A stretch of DNA of 64,000 nucleotides from Bradyrhizobium lablabi (GCF_018129385.1 NZ_JAFCLN010000027.1:16673-80672), one strand, 5' to 3'; numbered from the stretch's first letter, positions 1 to 8,539 are shown. Notes: generated by a model from the letters alone, not told the origin. Numbers and translations: made by a program.

Positions 1-334
1 CGCTGGCGAGCATGCGGCGCTGCTGGCCCATCTTGATCGCGACGGCGCGCGCACCAATTGAAGTGAGGATCTGCCGCGACAGCGATTCGGGCACCATGCC
101 GAGCGGCGCGGCATCCAGCACCAGCGCGGCGGTGTTGGCCGCAGCGAGGCGGTCGTTGAGACGGTTGACGTGGAAGTTGGCGATGGCGGGCACATAGATC
201 AGCATCCCGGCGATCATCGCCAGCGGGATGGTCAGGAGCAGCAGCTTGCCGGACAGGCCAAGCCGGTGCGGCGCCCTGACGGACGGGTTTGGCCGCGGCG
301 CTTCACCGGACGGCTGATTGTCGTTCTCTGACAC
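1..334 (-). CDS. Membrane sensor protein, probably a histidine kinase (N-terminal part only)
   Basis: The first 111 codons of a gene that runs off the left edge. The likely start is GTG at 334, with AAGGG seven bases upstream. The product opens with a Pro/Asn-rich cytoplasmic stretch of about 28 residues, followed by one strong membrane segment (about residues 31-52, LLLLTIPLAMIAGMLIY) and the beginning of an extracytoplasmic region. This is the layout of a sensor histidine kinase input domain. No kinase motif is inside the window, so the kinase call is an inference from topology and from memory of similar genes next to rpmH in Bradyrhizobium. It is divergent from the rpmH operon. Confidence 0.55.
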   Translation of the reverse strand, partial: MSENDNQPSGEAPRPNPSVRAPHRLGLSGKLLLLTIPLAMIAGMLIYVPAIANFHVNRLNDRLAAANTAALVLDAAPLGMVPESLSRQILTSIGARAVAIKMGQQRRMLAS

Positions 335-704
335 GATATCTGCCCTTGATATCCTGATTCAGAGGATGCGGTTGGCCCCCGAACCGGTCAAATTACGGAT
401 CGCTAATGTGCGTCCGAAGCCTGATCTAGTGCGGCGTCAGGCCAGCCGCCATGTTCGCCGATTAAAACAACTGTTAATCAGCGTATTGGACACAATTGCG
501 CCCTTTCGAAGAAGCGGAACTGAGGCAACCCGCAACGTTGACGAAAACGGGGCGCTCCCGTATAAGCCGCGCCAATTGTCCGCGATGGCCCGGTTTGACC
601 GGGGGCGGCTCATTTGGGGCCGGAACCGGCCCGTTTGGGTGGCCAGCATCACCGGACTTCATCTCAATTCAGCGGCAGATTGCCTTCTCAGCGGAGTACG
701 ACCC
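335..704. other. 370-base intergenic region before rpmH
   Basis: This stretch separates the divergent sensor gene from rpmH. It holds the promoter at 538-566 and a short dyad GATTAA-N8-TTAATC at 460-479. I see no DnaA-box cluster and no convincing small gene; the frames open here do not resemble proteins. Confidence 0.6.
538..566 (+). promoter_or_regulatory. Sigma70-type promoter for rpmH-rnpA-yidC
   Basis: TTGACG at 538-543 and TATAAG at 561-566 are separated by exactly 17 bases, a near-consensus housekeeping promoter. The rpmH start lies about 140 bases downstream, which leaves a long leader. This is the best promoter match noticed in the window. Confidence 0.6.
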
Positions 705-839
705 GTGAAGCGGACTTATCAACCCAGCAAACTGGTGCGCAAGCGCCGCCACGGCTTCCGCGCCCGCCTGGCCACCGCCGGCGGCCGCAAGGTGCTGGCC
801 GCGCGCCGCGCGCGGGGCCGCAAGCGTCTGAGCGCCTGA
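705..839 (+). CDS. rpmH: 50S ribosomal protein L34
   Basis: A 44-residue, very basic protein starting with GTG and reading VKRTYQPSKLVRKRRHGF, the invariant beginning of L34. It ends in the usual Arg/Lys-rich tail. Length matches the family (44-46 residues). L34 is a late-assembling structural protein of the large ribosomal subunit. It is followed 28 bases later by rnpA, the classic bacterial arrangement. Longer upstream starts in this frame (for example at 318) are not needed and would add unrelated sequence. Confidence 0.97.
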   Translation: MKRTYQPSKLVRKRRHGFRARLATAGGRKVLAARRARGRKRLSA

Positions 840-867
840 GCCGGACTGCCCTCTTAGGACACACCTC

Positions 868-1296
868 ATGGATCGGCTGAGGCAGCGGGCGGACTTTATC
901 GCCGTTGCCAATGGTGCGCGGGCGAACACCAGCGCGTTCACCCTGCAAAGCCGGCGCCGTGACGATTTTGGCCCTGCCCGGGTCGGGTTCACCGTCACCA
1001 AGAAGAACGGAACCGCCACCGAGCGCAACCGCATCCGCCGCCGCCTGCGCGCCCTGGTGCGGCAGGGTGACGTCATACCCATGCGACCGCACCATGATTA
1101 TGTGCTAGTCGGCCGCCGGGACGCGCTGACCCGTGATTTCGCCGCCATGCTGGAAGACCTTCGCTCCGCGCTCGCCCGGCTCGACCGGGCCAAGGCGTTT
1201 ACGAGCGAAGCGGGCGCCGGCTCGCGTAAAGAAAACGCGTCAAGAAAGAATCCGACGGCGCGGAAGAACCCTGACAACGAGACCGTAAAGAGATGA
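868..1296 (+). CDS. rnpA: Ribonuclease P protein component
   Basis: A 142-residue basic protein that binds the RNase P RNA and helps it remove 5' leaders from pre-tRNAs. The RNA-binding signature is visible around residues 50-62 (TERNRIRRRLR, the RNR motif), preceded by GFTVTKKNGTA. The last 30 or so residues form a Lys/Asn/Arg-rich, probably disordered tail, making the protein somewhat longer than the usual 110-130 residues. It overlaps the yidC start by four bases (ATGA), so the two are probably translationally coupled in the rpmH-rnpA-yidC operon. Confidence 0.95.
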   Translation: MDRLRQRADFIAVANGARANTSAFTLQSRRRDDFGPARVGFTVTKKNGTATERNRIRRRLRALVRQGDVIPMRPHHDYVLVGRRDALTRDFAAMLEDLRSALARLDRAKAFTSEAGAGSRKENASRKNPTARKNPDNETVKR

Positions 1297-3176
1297 CCGA
1301 CAACCGCAACACCATCATCGCCGTCATCCTGTCCGGCCTCGTGCTGATCGCCTGGCAATATTTCTACAACGTGCCGCAGATGGAGAAGCAGCGGCAGGAA
1401 GCCCAGAAGCAGGCCGAGCTCGCCAAACCTTCGCCTCAGGCGACGCCCGGCAGCACCGCGCCGCAGCCGGGCGCGGCGCCCTCCGCCGGCGGCACGCCGT
1501 CGACCGCCACCCCGCCGACCGCCCAGGGTCCCATCATCAGCCGCAACGCCGCGCTGGAAGCGAGCCCGCGCATCAAGGTCGAGAGCCCGCGCATCACCGG
1601 CAGCATCTCGCTGAAGGGCGCGCGCATCGACGACGTCGCACTCACCCAGTTCCGCGAAACCGTTGACCCGAAATCTCCCCCCATCATCCTGTTCTCGCCC
1701 TCGCAGACCGCGCACCCCTATTACGCCGAATTCGGCTGGGTGCCGGCGACCGGCTCGACGATAAGGATGCCCGACCAGAACACGATGTGGCAGCAGGAAG
1801 GCTCCGGCGCGCTGACGCCGTCGAGCCCGGTGACGCTGAAATACGACAATGGCGAAGGCCTCGTCTTCAAGCGCACCATCTCGATCGACGACCGCTACCT
1901 CTTCACCATCAAGGACGATGTCAGCAATATCGGCAACACGCCGGCATCGCTCTATCCGTTCGCGCTGATCTCGCGCCACGGCGCGCCGGAGGTTTCCGGC
2001 TACTACATCCTGCATGAAGGCCTGATCGGCTATCTCGGCGAGAAGGGCTTGCAGGAATATTCCTACAAGTCGATCGACGAAGCCAAGCAGGTGAACTTCA
2101 ACGTCACCAATGCGTGGATGGGCATCACCGACAAGTACTGGGCCTCGGCCCTGCTGCCGGACACCACCGCCAAGCTACAGGCCCGCTTCTCGTCCAACCA
2201 GGTCGGCAAGATCAGGACCTACCAGACCGATTATCTCGGCGAAGCACAGACCGTTCCGATCGGCGGCAGCGTCTCCTACAATGCGCGGCTGTTCGCCGGC
2301 GCCAAGGAAGCCGGCGTGGTCGGCATCAATTTTCCGCTGGTCGGTCTCGGCGGCTACAACAAGCAGCTTGGGCTGAACCACTTCGATCTTCTCATCGACT
2401 GGGGCTGGTTCTACTTCATCACCAAGCCGATGTTCCTGGCGCTCGACTATTTCTATCACCTGGTCGGCAATTTCGGCTACTCGATCCTGATCGTCACTCT
2501 CATCATCAAGCTGCTGTTCTTCCCGCTCGCCAACAAGTCCTACGCCTCGATGGCGAAGATGAAGGCGGTGCAGCCGCAGCTCACCGCGCTGAAGGAGCGC
2601 TATCCCGACGACAAGGTGAAGCAGCAGCAGGAGATGATGGAAATCTACAAGAAGGAGAAGATCAACCCGATCGCCGGTTGTCTTCCCGTGCTGTTGCAGA
2701 TCCCGGTGTTCTTCTCGCTCTACAAGGTGCTGTTCGTCACCATCGAGATGCGGCACGCGCCGTTTATCGGCTGGATCAAGGACCTCTCGGCGCCCGATCC
2801 GACCACGATCTTCAACCTGTTCGGGCTGATCCCGTTCGATCCAATCGCCGTGCTCGGCCACGGCATCGGCGCGTACCTCATGCTGGGCGTCTGGCCGATC
2901 ATCATGGGCATCACGATGTGGTTCCAGATGAAGCTCAATCCGACGCCGCCGGATCCGACGCAGAAGATGATCTTCGACTGGATGCCGCTGATCTTCACCT
3001 TCATGCTGGCCGGCTTCCCGGCGGGCCTCGTGATCTACTGGGCCTGGAACAACCTGCTCTCGGTGGCGCAGCAGAGCTACATCATGCGCAAGAACGGCGT
3101 GAAGGTGGAACTGCTGGACAACATCAAGTCGACATTCCTGCCGAAGAGGGCCGAGAAGGCGGAATCGAAGACTTAA
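1293..3176 (+). CDS. yidC: Membrane protein insertase YidC
   Basis: A 627-residue inner-membrane insertase/chaperone that works with or without SecYEG to insert membrane proteins. The N-terminal segment TIIAVILSGLVLIAWQYFY is the first transmembrane helix. It is followed by an Ala/Pro/Thr/Gly-rich linker (about 35-85), the large periplasmic beta-sandwich domain (about 90-355), and the conserved 60KD_IMP core with five helices (from about residue 375). That core includes the NPIAGCLPVLLQIPVFFSLY region. This is the long Gram-negative form. It is the last gene of the rpmH operon; a family A repeat follows. Confidence 0.96.
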   Translation: MTDNRNTIIAVILSGLVLIAWQYFYNVPQMEKQRQEAQKQAELAKPSPQATPGSTAPQPGAAPSAGGTPSTATPPTAQGPIISRNAALEASPRIKVESPRITGSISLKGARIDDVALTQFRETVDPKSPPIILFSPSQTAHPYYAEFGWVPATGSTIRMPDQNTMWQQEGSGALTPSSPVTLKYDNGEGLVFKRTISIDDRYLFTIKDDVSNIGNTPASLYPFALISRHGAPEVSGYYILHEGLIGYLGEKGLQEYSYKSIDEAKQVNFNVTNAWMGITDKYWASALLPDTTAKLQARFSSNQVGKIRTYQTDYLGEAQTVPIGGSVSYNARLFAGAKEAGVVGINFPLVGLGGYNKQLGLNHFDLLIDWGWFYFITKPMFLALDYFYHLVGNFGYSILIVTLIIKLLFFPLANKSYASMAKMKAVQPQLTALKERYPDDKVKQQQEMMEIYKKEKINPIAGCLPVLLQIPVFFSLYKVLFVTIEMRHAPFIGWIKDLSAPDPTTIFNLFGLIPFDPIAVLGHGIGAYLMLGVWPIIMGITMWFQMKLNPTPPDPTQKMIFDWMPLIFTFMLAGFPAGLVIYWAWNNLLSVAQQSYIMRKNGVKVELLDNIKSTFLPKRAEKAESKT

Positions 3177-3195
3177 AGCCTCTCGCACCAGCGCT

Positions 3196-3280
3196 CGTCA
3201 TTGCGAGCGAAGCGAAGCAATCCAGCTTTGCCGCAATAAGAAAGCTGGATTGCTTCGTCGCTTCGCTCCTCGCAATGACG
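3196..3280. repeat. Palindromic repeat, family A (copy 1)
   Basis: Imperfect inverted repeat: CGTCATTGCGAGCG..GCAATCCAGCTTT on the left and AAAGCTGGATTGC..CTCGCAATGACG on the right, with a few bases in the loop. Other copies lie at 8333-8418 and 48945-49061. It lies between yidC and engB and can form a long hairpin, so it may also act as a transcription end or mRNA stabiliser. Confidence 0.85.
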
Positions 3281-3318
3281 GGAGAGCCACCGTCGCTCGC
3301 TCACGGATGCCCTCGCAC

Positions 3319-3972
3319 ATGACCACCGAACCTGATGCGAGGCTGATCGAGGCGGGCCGAAAACTGTTTGCCGGCGACTGGCATTTCATCTGGGCTTCGC
3401 CCTCGATCGAGACGCTGCCGCCGATGGCGGGCCTCGAGGTCGCCTTCGCCGGCCGCTCCAATGTCGGCAAATCCAGCCTGATCAACGCACTGACCGGCCG
3501 TAACGGCCTCGCACGCACCTCGCACACGCCCGGCCGCACCCAGGAGCTGATCTTTTTCGAAGGACCAGACAAGGACGGGCTGCGCCTCGTCGACATGCCC
3601 GGCTATGGCTACGCCTCCGCGCCAAAGACGCAGGTCGCCTCATGGACGGCGCTGATCCATAAATTCCTTCAGGGTCGCGCAAGTCTGGCGCGCGTCTACG
3701 TGCTGATCGACGCCCGCCACGGATTGAAGGACGTCGATCAGGACGTGCTGAAGACGCTTGATAAGTCGGCGGTGAGCTATCAGGTCGTGCTGACCAAGGC
3801 CGATCAGGTGAAGGCGTCCGAGCTCAACACGCGCATCGCGGAGACGAAGGAGGCGCTGGCAAAGCATCCGGCGGCGTTTCCGGAGGTGCTGGTGACCTCC
3901 TCGCGCAGCGGCGGCGGCATGCCGGAATTGCGCGCGGCGATGGTGCGGCTGCTGGAGGAGCGCGGCAAATGA
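3319..3972 (+). CDS. engB: Ribosome biogenesis GTPase EngB (YihA/YsxC)
   Basis: A 217-residue TRAFAC GTPase involved in late assembly of the 50S subunit. The G1 loop GRSNVGKS lies at residues 45-52, a G2-region Thr follows in HTPGRTQ, G3 is DMPGYGYA, and G4 is TKAD. The frame is open further upstream (to 3250), but that part is translated family A repeat. I therefore chose the ATG at 3319, which gives the usual MTTE..RLIEAGRKLF beginning; ATG at 3307 is possible. The stop overlaps the next gene by four bases. Confidence 0.93.
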   Translation: MTTEPDARLIEAGRKLFAGDWHFIWASPSIETLPPMAGLEVAFAGRSNVGKSSLINALTGRNGLARTSHTPGRTQELIFFEGPDKDGLRLVDMPGYGYASAPKTQVASWTALIHKFLQGRASLARVYVLIDARHGLKDVDQDVLKTLDKSAVSYQVVLTKADQVKASELNTRIAETKEALAKHPAAFPEVLVTSSRSGGGMPELRAAMVRLLEERGK

Positions 3973-4337
3973 CACCTGCCTTTCGCATTCTCATCGTGCT
4001 CGCTGCGATCATGGGCGCCGACGGCGTCATCCTCGCCGCGGCATCCGCGCATCAGGCGGATGCCAGTCGGCTTGCTTCCGCTTCATCGATGCTGCTGTTT
4101 CATGCCAGCGCGGTGCTCGCGGCGGTGGCGCTGGCCGAGCGCGCCATGATCAATGCGCGCATCGGCCTTGCCGCGGCGTTCGGCTTTGTCATCGCAGCGT
4201 CACTGTTCGCGGGCGATCTGGCCTTGCGGCAATATGCCGGCCATGGGCTGTTTCCGATGGCAGCGCCGACGGGCGGCACGCTGATGATTGTGAGCTGGCT
4301 GCTGCTGGCGGTCGCGGCAGCCTGGCCGAGGCAGTGA
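3969..4337 (+). CDS. DUF423 small membrane protein
   Basis: A 122-residue hydrophobic protein with four predicted membrane helices. The sequence LFHASAVLAA and the C-terminal GHGLFPMAAPTGGTLMI are typical of the DUF423 (YgdD-like) family of inner-membrane proteins, whose function is unknown. The start codon overlaps the engB stop (ATGA), so it is probably translated with engB. A family B repeat follows immediately after the stop. Confidence 0.85.
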   Translation: MTPAFRILIVLAAIMGADGVILAAASAHQADASRLASASSMLLFHASAVLAAVALAERAMINARIGLAAAFGFVIAASLFAGDLALRQYAGHGLFPMAAPTGGTLMIVSWLLLAVAAAWPRQ

Positions 4338-4339
4338 AT

Positions 4340-4490
4340 CTTCCTTCTCCCCTTGTGGGAGAAGGTGGCGCGGACGCAGTCCGCGACGGATGAGGGGTTG
4401 CCAGCCCCGAGCACTGCCGTTGCGGAGACAACCCCTCACCCGCCTTCGCTGCGCGAAGGCACCCTCTCTCACAAGGGGAGAGGGGAAGAA
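4340..4490. repeat. Palindromic repeat, family B (copy 1)
   Basis: Left arm CTTCTCCCCTTGTGGGAGAAGG followed by GCGCGGACGCAGTCCGCG and GATGAGGGG; right arm ACCCCTCACCC..CTCTCACAAGGGGAGAGGGG. The whole is an imperfect inverted repeat with internal small hairpins. A near copy lies at 41401-41541 and related forms at 28902-29041 and 63617-64000. It separates the DUF423 gene from argB. Confidence 0.85.
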
Positions 4491-4553
4491 CTTTGCGCCC
4501 TGCCCGGCAATCGGATAGAAACCGGCCCGACCTTTCCTTTGCGAGACCGCTTC

Positions 4554-5444
4554 ATGACCGATCACATCAGCCCGCTCGATCAGGCCCGCATCCTGTCCGA
4601 GGCGCTGCCGCATATGCAGCAATATGACGAGGAAACCATCGTCATCAAATATGGCGGCCATGCCATGGGCGCAGAAGAAACCGCAAAGGCTTTTGCGCGC
4701 GACATCGTGCTCTTGGAGCAGACCGCGATCAATCCGGTCGTGGTGCACGGCGGCGGGCCGCAGATCGCGACCATGCTCAAGCGCCTCGGCATCGTCTCGG
4801 AATTCGCCGCGGGCCTTCGCATCACCGACGCCGCAACAATAGAGATCGTCGAGATGGTGCTGGCGGGCTCGGTGAACAAGCAGCTGGTCGGCTACATCAA
4901 CGAAGCCGGCGGCAAGGCCGTGGGCTTGTCCGGCAAGGACGGCAACATGGTGAAGGCGTCGAAGACGACGCGCACCATGGTCGATCCGGATTCCAACATC
5001 GAGAAGGCGATCGACCTCGGCTTCGTCGGCGACCCCGACAAGGTCGACCTCACGCTGCTCAACCAGTTGATCGGCTATGAGCTGATCCCGGTGCTGGCGC
5101 CGCTGGCGACTTCCGCCGACGGCCAGACGCTCAACGTCAACGCCGACACCTTTGCCGGCGCGGTGGCCGGCGCGCTGAAGGCCAAACGCCTGCTGCTGCT
5201 CACCGACGTGCCCGGCGTGCTCGACAAGTCGAAGAAGCTGATTCCGGAATTGTCGGTGAAGGACGCCCGAAAACTGATCGCCGACGGCACCATTTCGGGC
5301 GGCATGATCCCGAAGGTCGAGACCTGCATTTATGCGCTGGAGCAGGGCGTGCAGGGCGTCGTCATCATCGACGGCAAGATGCAGCATGCGGTATTGTTGG
5401 AGCTGTTCACGAATCAGGGCACCGGTACGCTGATCCACAAGTGA
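4554..5444 (+). CDS. argB: Acetylglutamate kinase
   Basis: A 296-residue amino-acid kinase that phosphorylates N-acetyl-L-glutamate, the second step of arginine biosynthesis. Visible signatures are VIKYGGHAMG near residue 30, VVHGGGPQIATMLKRLG near 65, and the C-terminal TDVPGVLDKSKKLIPEL and GTISGGMIPKVETC. The frame extends upstream to 4353, but that part is translated family B repeat, so ATG at 4554 (MTDHISPLDQARILSEALP) is the start. The N-terminal helix ahead of the kinase core suggests the arginine-sensitive hexameric type, an inference. Confidence 0.95.
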   Translation: MTDHISPLDQARILSEALPHMQQYDEETIVIKYGGHAMGAEETAKAFARDIVLLEQTAINPVVVHGGGPQIATMLKRLGIVSEFAAGLRITDAATIEIVEMVLAGSVNKQLVGYINEAGGKAVGLSGKDGNMVKASKTTRTMVDPDSNIEKAIDLGFVGDPDKVDLTLLNQLIGYELIPVLAPLATSADGQTLNVNADTFAGAVAGALKAKRLLLLTDVPGVLDKSKKLIPELSVKDARKLIADGTISGGMIPKVETCIYALEQGVQGVVIIDGKMQHAVLLELFTNQGTGTLIHK

Positions 5445-5511
5445 CGCTGATCGACAGGTGATACGCGCGCAATACCCGACTCCCAGGATAAGGCGCAGAT
5501 TCCGTGCGCGC

Positions 5512-6525
5512 ATGCGCCGGTATGCGCGGCGCACGGTATTGTCGCTGCCGGCGGCAGCGATTTCGTTTCTGGTTTCCTCTGCGCCGGCCTTTGCCGACCT
5601 GAAGCTTTGCAACCGCATGAGCTACGTGGTCGAGGCCGCGATCGGCATCGACGACAAGGCGGCGACCGCCACGCGCGGCTGGTTCCGGATCGATCCCGCC
5701 ACCTGCCGCGTGGTGGCGCAGGGCACACTGACCGCCGACCGCATCCTGCTGCATGCCCGCGCGCTCGGCCTCTACGGCTCCTCGCCGATCCCGCAAGGCG
5801 GCGGCGACACGCTGTGCATCGCACCGGAGAATTTTGTGATCGCGGCAGCGCGCCAGTGTCGCGGCAACCAGACGCCGGCGCCGTTCACCCAGATCACCCC
5901 GACGCAGACTGATGACGGCAACCTCGTCGCGTACCTCGCCGAGGATTCCGAATATGACGACGAGCAGGCGCGGCTGGCCGGCATCCAGCGGCTGCTCGTC
6001 ATAGCCGGCTACGATGCCTCGCCGATCGATGGCGTCGACGGGCCGAAAACGCAGGCCGCGCTCAATGCCTTCCTGAAAAGCCGCGGGCTGAGCGCCGATG
6101 CGGTGCAATCGCAAAATTTCTTCACCACCATGATCGATGCCGTGCAAAAACCGTCCGCCACCGGACTGACCTGGTGCAACGACACCCCGCACAGGATCAT
6201 GGCGGCGGTGGCGACCGACGACGGCAAGACCGTGACCAGCCGCGGCTGGTACCGCATCGATCCCGGCAAATGCCTGCATCCTGACGTGACCGGCCAGCCG
6301 AAGCAGATTTTCAGCTTTGCCGAAGCCGTCGACGCCGAGAACCGCGCGATCAAGGTCAAGGAGAAGCCGCTGAACTGGGGCGGCGCGACGCCGCTCTGCA
6401 CGCGCGAGAGCAAATTCGAGGTCAACGAACAGGGCGATTGCTCCACGCGCGGCCTTGCCGCCATCGGTTTTGCGCCGGTCGACATGTCCAGCGGCGGCAA
6501 GACGCTCCGATTTGCGATGCCGTGA
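5512..6525 (+). CDS. Exported DUF1036 protein with duplicated domain and a peptidoglycan-binding-like middle
   Basis: About 337 residues from ATG 5512, which gives a clean signal peptide (MRRYARRTVLSL..SSAPAFA). A GTG start at 5458 would add 18 residues. The mature protein carries two related DUF1036-like units: LKLCNRMSYVVEAAIGIDD..RGWFRIDP near the N terminus and LTWCNDTPHRIMAAVATDD..RGWYRIDPGKC near the C terminus. Between them a short region (ARLAGIQRLLVIAGYDASPIDGVDGPKTQAALNAFL, quoted here only in outline as the GYDASPIDGVDGPKTQ motif) resembles a PG_binding_1 peptidoglycan-binding fold. Several paired Cys fit disulfides in the periplasm. Its role is unknown, possibly at the cell envelope. 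Confidence 0.75.
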   Translation: MRRYARRTVLSLPAAAISFLVSSAPAFADLKLCNRMSYVVEAAIGIDDKAATATRGWFRIDPATCRVVAQGTLTADRILLHARALGLYGSSPIPQGGGDTLCIAPENFVIAAARQCRGNQTPAPFTQITPTQTDDGNLVAYLAEDSEYDDEQARLAGIQRLLVIAGYDASPIDGVDGPKTQAALNAFLKSRGLSADAVQSQNFFTTMIDAVQKPSATGLTWCNDTPHRIMAAVATDDGKTVTSRGWYRIDPGKCLHPDVTGQPKQIFSFAEAVDAENRAIKVKEKPLNWGGATPLCTRESKFEVNEQGDCSTRGLAAIGFAPVDMSSGGKTLRFAMP

Positions 6526-6553
6526 TGAGGTTCGAGCCACACCCACAACTGTC

Positions 6554-6652
6554 GTCACCCGCGCAGGCGGGTGATCCAGTATTCCAGAGACGTTCGTTGT
6601 TGAGCCGAGAGGCCGCGGCGTACTGGATCGCCCGGTCAAGCCGGGCGATGAC
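6554..6652. repeat. Palindromic repeat, family D (copy 1)
   Basis: Left arm GTCACCCGCGCAGGCGGGTG then ATCCAGTATTCC; right arm GCGTACTGGATCGCCC..GGGCGATGAC. Each arm carries its own mini-hairpin, and the arms are inverted relative to one another around TCCAGTA/TACTGGA. It separates the DUF1036 gene from the nucleotidase gene. Confidence 0.85.
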
Positions 6653-6667
6653 AGCTGGGGGAATACA

Positions 6668-7354
6668 ATGAATTCCCCCCGCCCCTTCACGCATATCGAC
6701 ACCTGGGTGTTCGACCTCGACAACACGCTGTATCCGCATCACGTCAATCTGTGGCAGCAGGTCGATGCGCGGATCGGGGAATATATCGGCAGCTTCCTGA
6801 AGGTCTCGCCGGAAGAGGCGCGGCGCATCCAGAAGGATTATTACCTGCGCTACGGCACCAGCATGCGCGGGATGATGACCGAGCACGGCATCAGCGCCGA
6901 CGAATATCTCGCCTACGTGCACAAGATCGATCATTCGCCGCTGGAGCCCAATCCGGCGATGGGCACGGCGATCGCAAAACTTCCGGGCCGCAAGCTGATC
7001 CTGACCAACGGCTCGACCGACCACGCCGGCGCCGTGCTGGCACGGCTTGGTTTTGCCGATCATTTCGAGGCGGTGTTCGACATCATCGCCGCCGAGCTCG
7101 AGCCGAAGCCGGCGCCGCAGACCTATCAGAAATTCCTCACCCTGCACGGCGTCGACCCGTCGCGCGCGGCGATGTTTGAGGACCTCGCCCGCAACCTCGT
7201 GGTGCCGCACCAGCTCGGCATGACCACCGTGCTGGTGGTGCCTGATGGCACGAAGGAAGTGGTGCGCGAGGATTGGGAGCTGGAAGGGCGTGATGCCGCG
7301 CATGTCGATCACGTCACGGATGATCTGACCGGGTTCTTGCAGCGGCTGCTGTAA
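6668..7354 (+). CDS. Pyrimidine 5'-nucleotidase (HAD superfamily)
   Basis: A 228-residue haloacid-dehalogenase-type phosphatase. Motif I is WVFDLDNTLYPH near residue 15 (DxDxT with both catalytic Asp), motif II is LTNGSTDH, and the Lys/Asp motifs III/IV are seen in EPKPAPQTY and MFEDLARNL. The YPHHVNLWQQVDARIGEYI region is typical of the SDT1-like pyrimidine 5'-nucleotidase subfamily, which dephosphorylates UMP and CMP. The substrate is inferred from family resemblance only. It stands alone between a family D repeat and dapD. Confidence 0.85.
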   Translation: MNSPRPFTHIDTWVFDLDNTLYPHHVNLWQQVDARIGEYIGSFLKVSPEEARRIQKDYYLRYGTSMRGMMTEHGISADEYLAYVHKIDHSPLEPNPAMGTAIAKLPGRKLILTNGSTDHAGAVLARLGFADHFEAVFDIIAAELEPKPAPQTYQKFLTLHGVDPSRAAMFEDLARNLVVPHQLGMTTVLVVPDGTKEVVREDWELEGRDAAHVDHVTDDLTGFLQRLL

Positions 7355-7429
7355 CTGTCATCCCGGCCTTGACTCCTTGCGCCCATTTCCCGAAAAAGCG
7401 CCGTCAAAAGAAGCCTGCAAGGAAACCCC

Positions 7430-8275
7430 ATGTCCCTCGCCGCCCTCGAAACCACCGTCAACTCCGCGTTCGATGCCCGCGACGGCATCTCGACCGCGAC
7501 CAAAGGCGAGGTGCGCGATGCCGTGGATCACGCGCTCGAACTGCTCGACAAGGGCGAGGCGCGCGTCGCCGAGCGCGAGACCAGCGGCAAGTGGAAGGTC
7601 AATCAGTGGCTGAAGAAGGCGGTGCTGCTGTCGTTCCGCCTCAACGATATGGGCCAGATCGCCGGCGGTCCCGGCAAGGCCTCGTGGTGGGACAAGGTGC
7701 CGTCGAAATTCGACGGCTGGGGCGAGAACCGTTTCCGCGACGCCGGTTTTCGCGCCGTGCCGGGCGCAATTGTCCGCCGCTCCGCCTTCATCGCCCGCAA
7801 CGTCGTGCTGATGCCCTCCTTCGTCAATCTCGGCGCCTATGTCGATGAAGCCACCATGATCGACACCTGGTCGACCGTCGGCTCCTGCGCCCAGATCGGC
7901 AAGCGCGTGCACATTTCCGGCGGCGTCGGCATCGGCGGCGTGCTGGAGCCGCTCCAGGCAGAGCCAGTGATCGTCGAGGACGATTGCTTCATCGGTGCGC
8001 GCAGCGAAGTCGCCGAAGGCGTAATCGTGCGCAAGGGCGCGGTGCTGGCGATGGGCGTGTTTTTGGGCGCTTCCACCAAGATCGTCGACCGCGAGACCGG
8101 CGAGACCTTTGTCGGCGAGGTGCCGGAATATGCGGTCGTGGTGCCCGGCACGCTGCCGCCCAAGCCGATGAAGAACGGCCAGCCCGGCCCTGCCACCGCC
8201 TGCGCCGTCATCGTCAAGCGCGTCGACGAACGCACCCGCGCCAAGACCAGCATCAACGAGCTGCTGCGCGACTGA
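7430..8275 (+). CDS. dapD: Tetrahydrodipicolinate N-succinyltransferase
   Basis: A 281-residue enzyme that succinylates tetrahydrodipicolinate in the lysine/meso-diaminopimelate pathway. The N-terminal helical domain precedes a left-handed parallel beta-helix built from hexapeptide repeats (about residues 105-240). The stretch VMPSFVNLGAYVDEATMIDT and the HISGGVGIGGVLEPLQ region are hallmarks of DapD. Length is as expected. The partner enzyme of the same succinylase branch, dapE, lies 6.5 kb downstream. RBS AAGGA precedes the ATG. Confidence 0.96.
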   Translation: MSLAALETTVNSAFDARDGISTATKGEVRDAVDHALELLDKGEARVAERETSGKWKVNQWLKKAVLLSFRLNDMGQIAGGPGKASWWDKVPSKFDGWGENRFRDAGFRAVPGAIVRRSAFIARNVVLMPSFVNLGAYVDEATMIDTWSTVGSCAQIGKRVHISGGVGIGGVLEPLQAEPVIVEDDCFIGARSEVAEGVIVRKGAVLAMGVFLGASTKIVDRETGETFVGEVPEYAVVVPGTLPPKPMKNGQPGPATACAVIVKRVDERTRAKTSINELLRD

Positions 8276-8280
8276 CGGGG

Positions 8281-8476
8281 CCTCGTGGTTCGAGACGCGC
8301 GGCGTTGCCGCGCTCCTCACCATGAGGGTCTTCGTCATTGCGAGCGACAGCGACGCAATCCAGCTTTGCCGCGAGAAGAAAGCTGGATTGCTTCGTCGCT
8401 TTGCTCCTCGCAATGACGACCAGGCCTAAGACCCTCATCCTGAGGAGCGGCCGCTTGGCCGCGTCTCGAAGGATGA
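8281..8476. repeat. Palindromic repeat, family C (copy 1), split by a family A repeat
   Basis: Outer arms GGTTCGAGACGCGC..GCTCCTCACCATGAGGGTC and GACCCTCATCCTGAGGAGC..GTCTCGAAGGATG are a family C pair. A complete family A palindrome (8333-8418) occupies the centre. The comparable copy at 63819-63932 has a plain spacer in that position. The composite fills the space between dapD and the DUF805 gene. Confidence 0.85.
8333..8418. repeat. Palindromic repeat, family A (copy 2), nested
   Basis: Starts CGTCATTGCGAGCGACAGCG and ends CGTCGC..CTCGCAATGACG, with the same GCAATCCAGCTTT / AAAGCTGGATTGC core as copy 1. It sits in the centre of the family C repeat 8281-8476. Confidence 0.85.
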
Positions 8477-8539
8477 AGGCTCCGATCGAACCCCGGGACG
8501 CCCCGGCGCGACAAAACCGGGTCCGCCCCGGAGTTTGTC

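Noticed and set aside
460..479. CtrA box before rpmH
   Set aside because: TTAA and TTAA are eight rather than seven bases apart.
335..704. Replication origin next to rpmH
   Set aside because: rpmH lies near dnaA/oriC in many bacteria, but there is no dnaA gene and no DnaA-box cluster here.
318..839. 173-codon frame ending with rpmH
   Set aside because: Only the last 44 codons are L34; the rest is promoter and leader.
1098..2015. Long reverse-strand reading frame across rnpA-yidC
   Set aside because: It is a low-complexity Arg-rich shadow of the yidC frame, a common effect in GC-rich DNA; no motif and the plus-strand genes are certain.
3196..3280. CRISPR array from the recurrent repeats
   Set aside because: The repeats are single, dispersed and palindromic, with no regular spacers and no cas genes.
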